The notes: generated from the sequence alone by a model not told the origin. A DNA stretch of 32,939 nt from Trebonia sp035294225 (GCA_035294225.1 DATGLH010000103.1:1-32939); one strand, 5' to 3'; numbered from the stretch's first letter, positions 7,491-16,205 are shown. Program-made: numbers and translations.

Positions 7491-9427
7491 TGATGCCGGT
7501 ACTGAGCGCCGCCCCGCGGGCGCGATCGCTGGGCCCGGCCGCCCTGGTCGTGCTGGTCGGCGCGGTCATCGTCCTGCTCTACGGCCAGCAGTACACCGGC
7601 TCGGTGTTCGTGCTGTCCGCCTGCTACGCGATCGTCACCGCGGGGATGGCCGTCCAGCTCGGGTTCTCCCAGCAGATCGCGTTCAGCCAGTCGGTGTTCA
7701 TGGGCGTGGGCGCCTACGGCGTCGCCATGCTCAACACGCACTTCAACATTCCGGTGCTGGCGGCGACGCCGATCGTGATGATCGGCGCGGCGCTGGCGGC
7801 GCTGCTGCTCGGCTCGGTGGTCACCCGCGCCTCGGGGCTCGCGCTCGCCGTCGCCACGCTGATGCTGCCGCTGATCGCGGTCGGCTACGTGAGCTCGGCC
7901 GCTTTCCTGGGCGGCGCGGTCGGCGCGCCGCTGACCGGTACGCTGTGGCCGTCGTCGTCGACGGCCACGATCGCGGTCGGCGGCGGCCTGGTGGTCATCG
8001 TGCTGCTCGGCGTCACGATGTTCGTCACATCCCGCATCCTGTCCTCCGACATCGGCCTGGAACTGTTCGTCCTGGGCGTGGACGAGCGGACCGCGGCGGC
8101 GATGGGGGTGCGCACGCCGCGCCGCAAGCTGGAGCTGTTCGTGCTCGGCTGCGTGTTCGCCACCCTGGGCGGCGCGGTGTACGCCGGCACGCAGCAGTTC
8201 GTGCCCGAGACGCTGGTCGATCCGACGGCCGAGCTGGCGCTGCTGATCATGCTGTTCATCGGCGGCCGGCGGTCGATCCTCGGGGCTGTCGTCGGCGCGC
8301 TGGTGATCCAGTACCTGCAAGGGGCCAGCAACTGGATCAGCGTGAACATCCTCGTCGTCGAGGGACTGCTGCTCACCGTGGTGCTGCTGGTGGATCCCGA
8401 GGGCCTGGCGGGGATCGTGAACACCGGGCTGGCGCGGCTGCGGGCCCGCCGCGGCGCCGCGGCGCCGTCCGGCCTGCCGTCCGGCGGCCTGCCGTCCGCC
8501 GGGCTCCCGTCCGCCGGGCTCCCGTCCGGTGAGGCCGGTGGCCCACAAGCCCCGTCTTCCGAGGCCGGGGGGCCACAGACCTCGTACGTGGCGGCGACCG
8601 GCGCGGGCCGGGGCGGGGCGGATAGCGCGGGCAGGGGCCCGGGGGCCGGTGCGGTCAGCGTGGCGGCGGACGGGGCCGGCGCGTCCGCCACGCCGCTGCT
8701 GGAGTGCCGGGGGATCGGGAAGGAGTACGGCGGGCTCAACGTCCTGCACGACGTCACGCTGGCGCTTCCCGGGCGCGGCCTCTTCGGCCTCTGCGGCCCG
8801 AACGGCGCGGGCAAGTCCACCCTGCTCAACGTCATCGGCGGCAGCGTGCCGCCGACGCGCGGCCAGGTACTGCTCCACGGCGAGGACATCACAAGGAAGC
8901 CGCCGCACGAGCGCTTCTACCAGGGGATCAGCCGCACCTTCCAGGCGGTCCACCTGGTCAAGGGCCGCACCGTGCTCGACAACGTGGCGGTCTCCTGCCT
9001 GGCCTCCCACACCTCCGGCATCGTCACCCGCATCGCGCGCAGCCGGCTCGACGAGGCCAGGGACAAGGCCGCGCAGGCGCTACGGGACCTCGGCATGCAG
9101 CGCCTCGCCGACCGGGAGGTCTCGAGCCTGACGCTGGAGAACCAGCGGATGGTCGAACTCGCCCGCGCGCTCGCGCCGGGACCCCGGCTGCTGCTGCTCG
9201 ACGAGCCGGCCTCCGGGCTGTCCGAAGAGCAGCGGCGCCGCCTCGCGGACCTGCTGCGCGATCTCGGCAACCGGACCTGCGTGCTGCTCGTGGAGCACGA
9301 CCTGGACCTGGTCGCCGAGGTCAGCCAGCGCATCTTCGTCCTGTCCGGCGGCCGCCTGGTCTTCGACGGCGGCCCCTCCGACTTCCGGTCCTCACCTGTC
9401 GTTAACTCTCTCCTCGTCGGTCTCTAG
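7487..9427 (+). CDS. Fused Liv-type permease and ATPase (LivM-LivG)
   Basis: A single 646-aa frame. Residues ~1-318 are a LivM permease (coupling region DERTAAAMGVRTPRRKLELF, 199-218). Residues ~320-403 are a repetitive Gly/Pro/Ser/Ala linker (PSGGLPSAGLPSAGLPSG, then two GEAGGPQ-like copies). Residues ~404-646 are a LivG ATPase with Walker A GPNGAGKS (437-444), Walker B LLLLDEP (568-574) and H-loop H604. The signature is LTLENQR (548-554) instead of the usual LSxGQQ, so its central glycine is replaced by glutamate. Three ATGs in tandem (7487, 7490, 7493) are possible starts. Fusion may be real, or an internal GTG in the linker (for example near 8589 or 8659) may also be used. Confidence 0.9.
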   Translation: MMMPVLSAAPRARSLGPAALVVLVGAVIVLLYGQQYTGSVFVLSACYAIVTAGMAVQLGFSQQIAFSQSVFMGVGAYGVAMLNTHFNIPVLAATPIVMIGAALAALLLGSVVTRASGLALAVATLMLPLIAVGYVSSAAFLGGAVGAPLTGTLWPSSSTATIAVGGGLVVIVLLGVTMFVTSRILSSDIGLELFVLGVDERTAAAMGVRTPRRKLELFVLGCVFATLGGAVYAGTQQFVPETLVDPTAELALLIMLFIGGRRSILGAVVGALVIQYLQGASNWISVNILVVEGLLLTVVLLVDPEGLAGIVNTGLARLRARRGAAAPSGLPSGGLPSAGLPSAGLPSGEAGGPQAPSSEAGGPQTSYVAATGAGRGGADSAGRGPGAGAVSVAADGAGASATPLLECRGIGKEYGGLNVLHDVTLALPGRGLFGLCGPNGAGKSTLLNVIGGSVPPTRGQVLLHGEDITRKPPHERFYQGISRTFQAVHLVKGRTVLDNVAVSCLASHTSGIVTRIARSRLDEARDKAAQALRDLGMQRLADREVSSLTLENQRMVELARALAPGPRLLLLDEPASGLSEEQRRRLADLLRDLGNRTCVLLVEHDLDLVAEVSQRIFVLSGGRLVFDGGPSDFRSSPVVNSLLVGL

Positions 9428-9439
9428 AGAGGTTGCACC

Positions 9440-10663
9440 ATGATCCGAAGACGAATCCCGTTCGCCGCCGCGGCGGCGGCCCTGATGCTCGGTGTCCTGA
9501 CCGCCTGCGGTTCCGGCGGCGGCAACTCCGCCAGCGGCAACGCCCCCATCGTCGCCTGCGGCGACCTGGCGCTGGCCGGCCCGTACGCGCAGATCGGCGA
9601 GACGGACAACTGGGGCGCGCAGGCGTACTTCAAGCACATCAACGCCACCGGCGGCATCCTCGGCCACAAGGTCAACTACATCACGTTCAACAACCAGTCC
9701 AACGCCGCGCAGGCCGAGCTGATCGCCAAGAAGTGCATCCAGCAGTACCACGCGACCGTCATCATCGGGCCGGAGTCCGGCGCGGACACCGAGTCGGCGC
9801 TGCCGATCGCGATCGCCAACCACACGATCCTGATCAGCCTGTCCTCCGGCTGGCAGACCAACGGCTACCCGGCCAGTGAGCTGAACTCCTGGGGCTTCCC
9901 CGGCTTCTACGACGTCTTCTACGAGGACCAGCTCGCCTCGGTGCAGAACCTGATCGTGCCGCGGCATTACACCCGGGTCGCCCTGCTCGAGGACAACTGC
10001 GGCTCGGTCTGCCTGGCCAACCAGGCCACCGTGCAGGCACTGGCCAAGAAGTACGGCTTCCAGCTCGTCTCCACCCAGATCGACCAGGTGGGCGCCACCG
10101 ACGTCACCCCGCAGGTGCTCGCGCTGCTGGCCGCCAAGCCGCAGATCATCCTGTTCGGCCTGGTGCCGGGGACGGATTCGATCACCGCGATCCGCGCGAT
10201 CCGCGCGCAGAACCCGACCATCCCGATCAGCGAGTGCTCCGCGTGCGAGCTGCCCAGCTTCATCGCGGCGGTCGGCGGCCCCTCGGTGATGAAGAACATC
10301 TACGTGCTCGGCTCCATGCAGGACTGGCTGACCGCGGCCAAGCAGGGCACCTCGCCGGAGGCGAAGGCGACCGCCGCCGGGCTCGAAGAGTACATCGCCG
10401 GCATGAAGGCGGCGGGCCTCGGCGCGGAGGACCAGATCGACAACAGCCAGGAAGGCTGGGACGCCGGCCTGGAGATCACCTGGGCCATCAAGCAGGCCGG
10501 CAGCCTGGACGAGACGGCGATCATGCACGAACTCCAGCACCTGAACATCAACACGCTGGGCATCGTGTGGGACAGAACCCCGTCCAACTACGAGAACATC
10601 AGCCAAGTGCTCGCCGCCATGGAGATCATCAACCCAGACGGCACAGCGACCCTTTACAAGTAG
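9440..10663 (+). CDS. Liv-type ABC transporter substrate-binding lipoprotein
   Basis: A 407-aa extracellular solute receptor. MIRRRIP, a hydrophobic stretch and the lipobox LTAC (C23), followed by GSGGGNSASGN, mark a membrane-anchored lipoprotein. The rest follows the LivJ/LivK two-lobe fold (LALAGPYAQIGETDNWGAQAY; HATVIIGPESGADTES; RVALLEDNCGS). It starts 12 nt after the ATPase gene, with GAGAGG upstream. As the last gene of the operon it defines transport specificity. The family binds amino acids, amides, urea or small carboxylates, so a hydroxylated amino or carboxylic acid handled by the AcnX and IlvD-type enzymes is plausible but unproven. Confidence 0.92.
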   Translation: MIRRRIPFAAAAAALMLGVLTACGSGGGNSASGNAPIVACGDLALAGPYAQIGETDNWGAQAYFKHINATGGILGHKVNYITFNNQSNAAQAELIAKKCIQQYHATVIIGPESGADTESALPIAIANHTILISLSSGWQTNGYPASELNSWGFPGFYDVFYEDQLASVQNLIVPRHYTRVALLEDNCGSVCLANQATVQALAKKYGFQLVSTQIDQVGATDVTPQVLALLAAKPQIILFGLVPGTDSITAIRAIRAQNPTIPISECSACELPSFIAAVGGPSVMKNIYVLGSMQDWLTAAKQGTSPEAKATAAGLEEYIAGMKAAGLGAEDQIDNSQEGWDAGLEITWAIKQAGSLDETAIMHELQHLNINTLGIVWDRTPSNYENISQVLAAMEIINPDGTATLYK

Positions 10664-10669
10664 CCCGCG

Positions 10670-10715
10670 GTCATCCCGAACGAAAGGGGGTGACTCACCG
10701 TCCGTTCGGGATGAC
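10670..10715. terminator. Bidirectional hairpin terminator candidate
   Basis: A perfect 13-bp inverted repeat (GTCATCCCGAACG at 10670-10682, CGTTCGGGATGAC at 10703-10715) separates the 3' end of the transporter operon from the 3' end of the convergent GTPase gene. Its 20-nt loop holds a second small stem, GGTGA/TCACC. There is no T-tract, as is common for actinobacterial hairpins. Confidence 0.65.
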
Positions 10716-10741
10716 AAGGGGACGATGACGGACGGCGGCGG

Positions 10742-12571
10742 TCATGCTCCGCGCGTGCCCGCCGCCACCGCCAAGTCCCTGCGGAAGCGCTCGTACTCGG
10801 CGATTTCCCGGCCGAGAGGGACAAGCACGAGGTCGCGGGTCACCGCGGCCACCCGCGCGCGCATCGCCTGCTCCGCGTGCTCGCGCTCGCGCTCGGCGGC
10901 AAGCTGGGCCATGTTCTGGCAGCCGGCGGCGGTCAGGAAGCCGAGCAGCAGCATCGCCGCCGCCATGGTCAGCAGCCACGGGATCAGCGCGGTATCGCCG
11001 ATCAGCGTCGACTGCTCCCTGCCGCCATGCGCCACGGCGATCACGACCGCCCACGCCAGGCCGACGACCGCGAGCACGGCTAGCAGCCACTGCCATGCGG
11101 TGATCAGCCGCCACCAGCCTGGCACCCGGGGACGGCCGCCGGGGACGGCCTGGCGCACCGCGTCGGCGAGCGCCGACGGCACCAGCCCGGCGTTGGTCCT
11201 GGCCGCCGCGCGCAGCGACGCGGACCACGGGTCGGGCAGCCCGCCGCCCACCGCGTCGGCCAGCGCGGTGATGGCGTTGTCCACCGCGGACTGCTGCGCC
11301 TGCCCGGCCGCGCTGGCGGCCGCGCCCGGGCCGGGCGCGGCCAGCGAGCGGACCGGATCGCGCCGGCGGCGCGCCAGCCGCGCCGGCGGCCAGCCGGTGA
11401 GCCTAGCCGCCAGTGCCTCGCGGGCGCTCCCCAGTGACTCCGCCACCGCGGTCAGGCCGGCCGCGCGGGCGAACGCGGCGGTGAGCTCTGCCGCCGGCCC
11501 TTCCGGCACGTTGGCCACCGGGTCAACGCCGTCGCGCTCACCGCCGTCCGGCGTGGCGTCATCCCACGGCGGCTTCTGCGGGACGGCCTCGGACTGTTCG
11601 CCCTCCTGGAGGTCCCACGGCGGCAGGGAGGGCCGCTGCGGCGCGCCTTCGCCCGACAGCGCGCGGTCGCGCGCCGCCGCGGCGGCCAGCGCGTCATCGG
11701 GCGCTACCTGCCCGGCGGCGTAGGCCTCGAAGCCGCCGATCACCGAGTCGATGTCCGCGGAGATCCGCTCGCTGGCCGCGCGGTTCGCGCTCACCGCCTC
11801 GGTCAGCAGCGCGCGGAGGTCGTCCAGGCCGTCGCCGGTGCGCGCGGACACCGCCAGCACCGGGATGTCGGCGAGCCCCTCGGCGTCGAGGAGCCGGCGC
11901 AAGTCCTGCTCACACTCCTTCACCTGGTCCGGGGGGAGCAGGTCGATCTGGTTGAGCACCACGGTGAGCACGCTGGCGTGCCCGGCCAGCGGGATAAGGT
12001 AGCGGTTGTGCACCGCGGCGTCCGCGTACTTTTGCGGGTCGAGTACCCAGATCAGCATGTCGGCCAGCTTGCTCAGCCGGTCCACCGCCGCCATCGACGC
12101 GGTGACCACCGAGTCGTGGTCGGGCAGGTCGAGCAGGAGCAGCCCGTTGAGGGCTGCCTCGCCGGAGTCCAGCGCGCTCGCGCGCGCGTACCGGTGGCGG
12201 CGCTGGACGCCCAGCCAGTCGAGCAGCGGGGCCGCGCCCTGCATGCCCCACACGCACGCGTGCACGTGCCTGGTGGTCGGCCGGATCACCCCCGGAGGGG
12301 AGAAGTTCGCCCCGGACAGCGCGTTGAACAGCGTGGACTTCCCGCTTCCCGTGCCGCCGGCCAGCGCGACCACGGTGTGGCTGGCGGAAAGGCGCAGGCG
12401 TTCGCCGGCTCTTCTGAGCAGGGCCTCGCAGTCGTCGAGCAGCGGCGCGCCGAACCCGTCAGGCCCCTGTCTGTGCCTGCCGATGCGGGCGATATCGGCC
12501 AGCGCGTCCAGCCGCGCGGACAGGTTCTTCTGCGCCATCTGCGGCGGCCCGACCGAGGGTAGCGTGGTCAC
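10742..12571 (-). CDS. Dynamin-like GTPase with C-terminal transmembrane pair
   Basis: A 609-aa membrane-associated GTPase. The G motifs are intact: G1 GGTGSGKST (72-80), RPTT (97-100, G2), DLPD (148-151, G3), NQID (207-210, G4) and SART (242-245, G5). Two hydrophobic helices (about 492-515 and 528-551) precede a charged, helical C-terminus (AAEREREHAEQAMRARVAAV), and a Pro-rich stretch lies between. This resembles the paired dynamin-like proteins of Streptomyces (DynA/DynB) that stabilise FtsZ rings during sporulation septation; such genes are often misannotated as ABC transporters. ATG 12571 overlaps the stop of the upstream partner (ATGA). Role in septation is by analogy. Confidence 0.85.
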   Translation of the reverse strand: MTTLPSVGPPQMAQKNLSARLDALADIARIGRHRQGPDGFGAPLLDDCEALLRRAGERLRLSASHTVVALAGGTGSGKSTLFNALSGANFSPPGVIRPTTRHVHACVWGMQGAAPLLDWLGVQRRHRYARASALDSGEAALNGLLLLDLPDHDSVVTASMAAVDRLSKLADMLIWVLDPQKYADAAVHNRYLIPLAGHASVLTVVLNQIDLLPPDQVKECEQDLRRLLDAEGLADIPVLAVSARTGDGLDDLRALLTEAVSANRAASERISADIDSVIGGFEAYAAGQVAPDDALAAAAARDRALSGEGAPQRPSLPPWDLQEGEQSEAVPQKPPWDDATPDGGERDGVDPVANVPEGPAAELTAAFARAAGLTAVAESLGSAREALAARLTGWPPARLARRRRDPVRSLAAPGPGAAASAAGQAQQSAVDNAITALADAVGGGLPDPWSASLRAAARTNAGLVPSALADAVRQAVPGGRPRVPGWWRLITAWQWLLAVLAVVGLAWAVVIAVAHGGREQSTLIGDTALIPWLLTMAAAMLLLGFLTAAGCQNMAQLAAEREREHAEQAMRARVAAVTRDLVLVPLGREIAEYERFRRDLAVAAGTRGA

Positions 12572-14694
12572 CGTGCCGCCTCCAGCGAGTACTCGGCCTG
12601 ATAGAGCCGGACCGCGGCGACCGGGTCGACAGGGCCGGCCTCGTCGAGCACCTCGACGAACCGCAGCAGTTCCTCATCGAGCAGCAGCCGTACCCGCTCC
12701 ATCAGGTCCCGGCGGGCCACCTCGATGAGCTGCCCGGTCTCGGCCGCGCCGAGAGCGGACGCCAGCAGTTCCATGGGCACGGCGCCGGTCTCGTCTGGTG
12801 CGCGGGCTGGCTTGAGCGCGCTCGCGGGGCCGGCCTGCTTTCCCGGTTCACCGAGCATGGCGACCAGCGTGATCAGGCTCAGCGGCTCGCTGTCGGGGCC
12901 GGAACCGCCTTTCGGCATCTTCTCGGCTTGCAGGAGTCGCATCATCTGATCTTGCCACGCGCTGACCGCCCGGGTGACCCGCGGCGGCAGGTCGGGGGAG
13001 GAACGGTCGAAGGCAGCCTGCCTGGCCCCCTGGTCAGGCGCGCCGGCCGGGCCTGCCGCGGCCGGCGCCCCGGCCGCCGGGGCGGGCCCGCCGCCGGCGG
13101 TGGCCGCGCCGGCCGCCGGGGCGGCCCCGCTGGGCCCGAAGGCGGACTCGAACTCCCGCTTGGCACGCTCGCCGCGCGCCCTGCTCGCCTCGGCCGAGGC
13201 GAGCAGGGCCGCGCCCGCGGGGTCGGCTCGCCAGATCCTGGTCACCTGCTCCGCGGCACGGTCGGCGACCGAGACCACGAGGGCTTGCAGGGCTGCCCGC
13301 AGCGCTGCGTCAAGCGCCGCGGACCGCGACGTGCCGGTGCCCTTGCGCGCCCGCCTGCCCTTGGCCTGGCGAACGCCGCGCCTGCCGCGCAGCGCGGCGC
13401 CGAGGTCGCCGCTTCGCGCGTAGTCCTGCCAGCGGGCGAGCACCTCACCGCGCAGCAGCTGCGCGTTCCTGATACCCGCGTCGAATTCGACAAGCGCGTT
13501 CGCGTACGCGGCCTCGGCCTCGCGGCGGAGCCGCATCCTCAGCATGACCTGGGCGTCCACGTGGGCGGCAAGCTTGGGGACCCGGACCTTGAACGTGTCG
13601 AGGACGCCGGCCATCGTCTGGCTGAGCACCGCGACCCGCCGGTCGGCGCGCTGGGCGGTCTCGGTGAGCCAGTCCCTGATCGGCTGGAAGATGTCGACGG
13701 GGAGCATGCCGTCCACGATGCCGGTCTCCGGGATCACGAACCGGTTGTCCGCGGCGATGCCGTTGGCGTCGAGCATGGCGTTGAAGTGGGCGACAAGCTC
13801 GGTGCGGTGGCTGGGCGGGACGCGGGACAGCACGACACCGAGGGCCGCGCCGCGTTCCCTCGCGTGCTGCAGGATCTCCCACACCGGCGCGTCCGCGTAC
13901 CGGCTGGCGCTGGTCATGAACAGCCACAGGTCGGAGGCATCAAGGAACTGGTAGGCGAAGTCATGGTGCGCCCGCACCACCGAGTCGATGTCCGGCGTGT
14001 CGAGCAGCGCGATGCCCCGGGTCATCCCCTCGCACGCGGCCAGCACCAGCAGCCCGTCCCGGCCCGGCCGGGCCAGGCCCTCCTGGCGGACGCGCGGCAG
14101 CGTCGGCAGGAACATGTTCTCCGCGAACCAGCCGATGTCGTCGGGGTGGCAGGCGAGCACCGGAGAGTTCGTCGTGGGCCTTCTCACCCCGGTCAGGCTC
14201 ACCTGAGCGCCGACGATGCTGTTCACCAGCGTCGACTTGCCCGCCCCGGTGGAGCCGACCAGCGCGACCAGGATAGGTGCGGCCGACTGGCGGACCCGCG
14301 GCAGCAGGTAATCGTCGATCTGGCTGAGCAGCCTGGCCCGTTCCGCGGACACCTCGTCGGCGCCGGGAATGTCGAAGACCAGCGGGATAGCGGCTATCCG
14401 CTTCCTGAGGTTGAGCAGCGTAGCCTCAAGCAGCCGCGCGTCCACCCGGACCCGCGACTGCTGCCGGGTGTCCCGCGCATTCCGGCCTGACGCGGAACCG
14501 GCAGCACGACCTCGCGCCGATTCGCCTTCCCGGCCAGGCGCGTCCCTTTTGTCCGCAGGCGCCTCCATGGAATTGACCATATCCGTCGCGCCCGCGGGAT
14601 TCGCGTCGGTTGGAGGCGTTTCTGTCCGCTCTATCCGCCGCGCGGTACCGGGCGACGGCGATTGTTCCGCCGTCACGCCCTTTTCTTCCATCAT
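12568..14694 (-). CDS. Dynamin-like GTPase partner, degenerate G4
   Basis: A 708-aa protein, first gene of the GTPase pair. A disordered, charged N-terminus (1-80) precedes G1 GSTGAGKST (147-155), RPTT (172-175) and DTPD (232-235). Where N/TKxD is expected the sequence reads VVLSRVPPSH (287-296), so the guanine-specificity motif is missing. No transmembrane helix is evident. Residues ~555-595 are an Ala/Pro/Gly linker followed by a C-terminal helical region. Two ATGs (14694, 14691) are possible starts, with only a weak GGCGGG upstream. It probably forms a hetero-oligomer with the membrane-anchored partner encoded 4 nt into its 3' end. Confidence 0.83.
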   Translation of the reverse strand: MMEEKGVTAEQSPSPGTARRIERTETPPTDANPAGATDMVNSMEAPADKRDAPGREGESARGRAAGSASGRNARDTRQQSRVRVDARLLEATLLNLRKRIAAIPLVFDIPGADEVSAERARLLSQIDDYLLPRVRQSAAPILVALVGSTGAGKSTLVNSIVGAQVSLTGVRRPTTNSPVLACHPDDIGWFAENMFLPTLPRVRQEGLARPGRDGLLVLAACEGMTRGIALLDTPDIDSVVRAHHDFAYQFLDASDLWLFMTSASRYADAPVWEILQHARERGAALGVVLSRVPPSHRTELVAHFNAMLDANGIAADNRFVIPETGIVDGMLPVDIFQPIRDWLTETAQRADRRVAVLSQTMAGVLDTFKVRVPKLAAHVDAQVMLRMRLRREAEAAYANALVEFDAGIRNAQLLRGEVLARWQDYARSGDLGAALRGRRGVRQAKGRRARKGTGTSRSAALDAALRAALQALVVSVADRAAEQVTRIWRADPAGAALLASAEASRARGERAKREFESAFGPSGAAPAAGAATAGGGPAPAAGAPAAAGPAGAPDQGARQAAFDRSSPDLPPRVTRAVSAWQDQMMRLLQAEKMPKGGSGPDSEPLSLITLVAMLGEPGKQAGPASALKPARAPDETGAVPMELLASALGAAETGQLIEVARRDLMERVRLLLDEELLRFVEVLDEAGPVDPVAAVRLYQAEYSLEAAR

Positions 14695-14702
14695 CCCGCC
14701 TG

Positions 14703-14708
14703 GTTATA
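14703..14708 (-). promoter_or_regulatory. Possible -10 element for the GTPase operon (leaderless?)
   Basis: On the minus strand TATAAC (14708 to 14703) stands in an AT-rich patch just before ATG 14694. A start site 6-7 nt downstream would lie about 2 nt from the ATG, giving a nearly leaderless mRNA, consistent with the poor ribosome-binding site. No good -35 is seen. Confidence 0.25.
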
Positions 14709-14736
14709 TGCTCGTGAATTGTCCTCCGCCGCCGCC

Positions 14737-14763
14737 TCTCCGCCAGCGGGGTACCAGCGGAGA
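14737..14763 (-). terminator. Hairpin downstream of the siroheme synthase gene
   Basis: TCTCCGC (14737-14743) and GCGGAGA (14757-14763) form a 7-bp stem with a 13-nt loop, in the 102-bp gap between the cysG stop and the GTPase operon start. A T-tract is absent. It may end cysG transcription. Confidence 0.35.
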
Positions 14764-14796
14764 AGCAGTGCCCCGGACCTGGGTCGCCCGCGGCGC

Positions 14797-16044
14797 TCAG
14801 GTTTGGCTCAGGTTCCGTGCGAGCCCGGCGAGTTCGGCCGCGATGGCTACCACGCCACCGATGACCACTACGGCCGGGGGACGGATCCCTTCGGCAGCGA
14901 CGTGCCTGCCGACTTCCTCCAGGGTCGAGCAAATTGTTCGTTGCGTGGGCATGGTACCGTCCGCGATTACCGAAACGGGAGTGTTCTCCGGTCGCCCGTG
15001 CCTGATCAGCGTTTCGGCCACGGCGCCGATCCGCTCCAGGGCCATCAGCAGCACCAGCGTCCCGTTGGCCTTCGCCAGCGCCGCCCAGTCCACCGTCGAC
15101 CGGTCATCGCCGGGCGGCACGTGCACCGACACCACGTGGAAGTCCTGCGCGGTGCCGCGGTGGGTCACCGGCAGGCCGGCGGCGGCCGGCACGCCGGTCG
15201 CGCTGCTGACCCCCGGCACCACCGTCACCGGCACGCCTGCGCGCAGGCAGGCCAGCATCTCCTCACCGCCCCGGCCGAACACGAACGGGTCACCGCCTTT
15301 CAGCCGGACCACGAATCGCCCTTCCCTGGCGTGCGCGACGAGGGCCTCGTTGATCTCCTCCTGGGACATCGCCCGGCCATAGGGCACCTTGCCCGCGTCG
15401 ATGACGAGCACGTCCGGCGGCAGTTCGGCGAGCAGGCTGCGCGGCGCCAGCCGGTCGGCGACCACTACGTCGGCCTCGGCGAGCAACTGCCGGCCGCGCA
15501 CGGTGATCAGCCCCGGATCGCCAGGGCCGCCGCCGACCAGCGCCACGCCCGGTTGCCGCTTCCGGTAATGCCGGGCAGAGATCGTCCCGGCCGCGATCCC
15601 CGTGGTAATCGCGTCGCGGATCACCGCGCTGCGCCTGGGGTCGCCGCTGAGCACGCCGACGCTGACGTCGGCGGCGGTGCCGACGGCGGGCGTCCAGGCC
15701 GTCGACCGGGCCGCGTTATCGGCTCTGACGCACCACACCCGGCGGCTTTCCGCCTCTCCGGCGACTTCCGCGTTGACATGCGGCGGCCCGGCACAGGCGA
15801 GTACCAGCCAGGCGCCCGCGCAGTCGCCCGGCTGGTACTCGCGCGCGCGCCAGCCGATCCGGCCCGCAACGGCCAGCTCTTCCAGGGCGGGAGTGACCTG
15901 GGGTGAGATGAGCAGAACGTCGGCCCCGGCCGCGACCAGCCGCGGCACGCGGCGGGCCGCTACCGCGCCGCCGCCGACCACGACCACCCGCCGGCCGCGC
16001 AACCGCAGGCCGAGCAGGTACGCCTCGTCCTGTCGCCCTGTCAC
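14797..16044 (-). CDS. cysG: Siroheme synthase (precorrin-2 dehydrogenase / uroporphyrinogen-III methyltransferase)
   Basis: A bifunctional tetrapyrrole enzyme. The N-terminal half carries an NAD-binding motif (RRVVVVGGGAVAARRV) for precorrin-2 oxidation and ferrochelation. The C-terminal half is the SAM-dependent uroporphyrinogen-III C-methyltransferase (VALVGGGPGDPGLITVRG, then RLKGGDPFVFGRGGEE and PGVSSATGVPAAAGLPVTHRG). I choose GTG 16044 (415 aa) because GGGAGAG lies 6 nt upstream and the domain begins directly; an ATG at 16116 would add 24 unconserved residues. The last codons overlap an 11-bp tandem duplication in which the second copy supplies the stop. It makes siroheme for sulfite/nitrite reductases and precorrin-2 for cobalamin. 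Confidence 0.92.
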   Translation of the reverse strand: MTGRQDEAYLLGLRLRGRRVVVVGGGAVAARRVPRLVAAGADVLLISPQVTPALEELAVAGRIGWRAREYQPGDCAGAWLVLACAGPPHVNAEVAGEAESRRVWCVRADNAARSTAWTPAVGTAADVSVGVLSGDPRRSAVIRDAITTGIAAGTISARHYRKRQPGVALVGGGPGDPGLITVRGRQLLAEADVVVADRLAPRSLLAELPPDVLVIDAGKVPYGRAMSQEEINEALVAHAREGRFVVRLKGGDPFVFGRGGEEMLACLRAGVPVTVVPGVSSATGVPAAAGLPVTHRGTAQDFHVVSVHVPPGDDRSTVDWAALAKANGTLVLLMALERIGAVAETLIRHGRPENTPVSVIADGTMPTQRTICSTLEEVGRHVAAEGIRPPAVVVIGGVVAIAAELAGLARNLSQT

Positions 16045-16161
16045 GGCTGTCTCTCCCGCTGATACCCGTTCCGCTGCTCCCGGACCGAACGTACCCGAAT
16101 GTCCGGGTAGCGGCATACAGCGGGAGCGGGCTGAGCCGCGGAGCGGATCGAACGGGCAGCC

Positions 16162-16205
16162 CCTACGGTGCGAGGTCGCCGCGCCTACGGTGCGAGGTCG
16201 CCGCG
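16162..16205. repeat. Perfect 22-bp tandem duplication at the cobH stop
   Basis: Positions 16162-16183 and 16184-16205 are identical. The right copy holds the last codons and TAG (16187-16185, minus strand) of the methylmutase gene; the left copy repeats them, including a second TAG, just after the gene. Confidence 0.95.
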
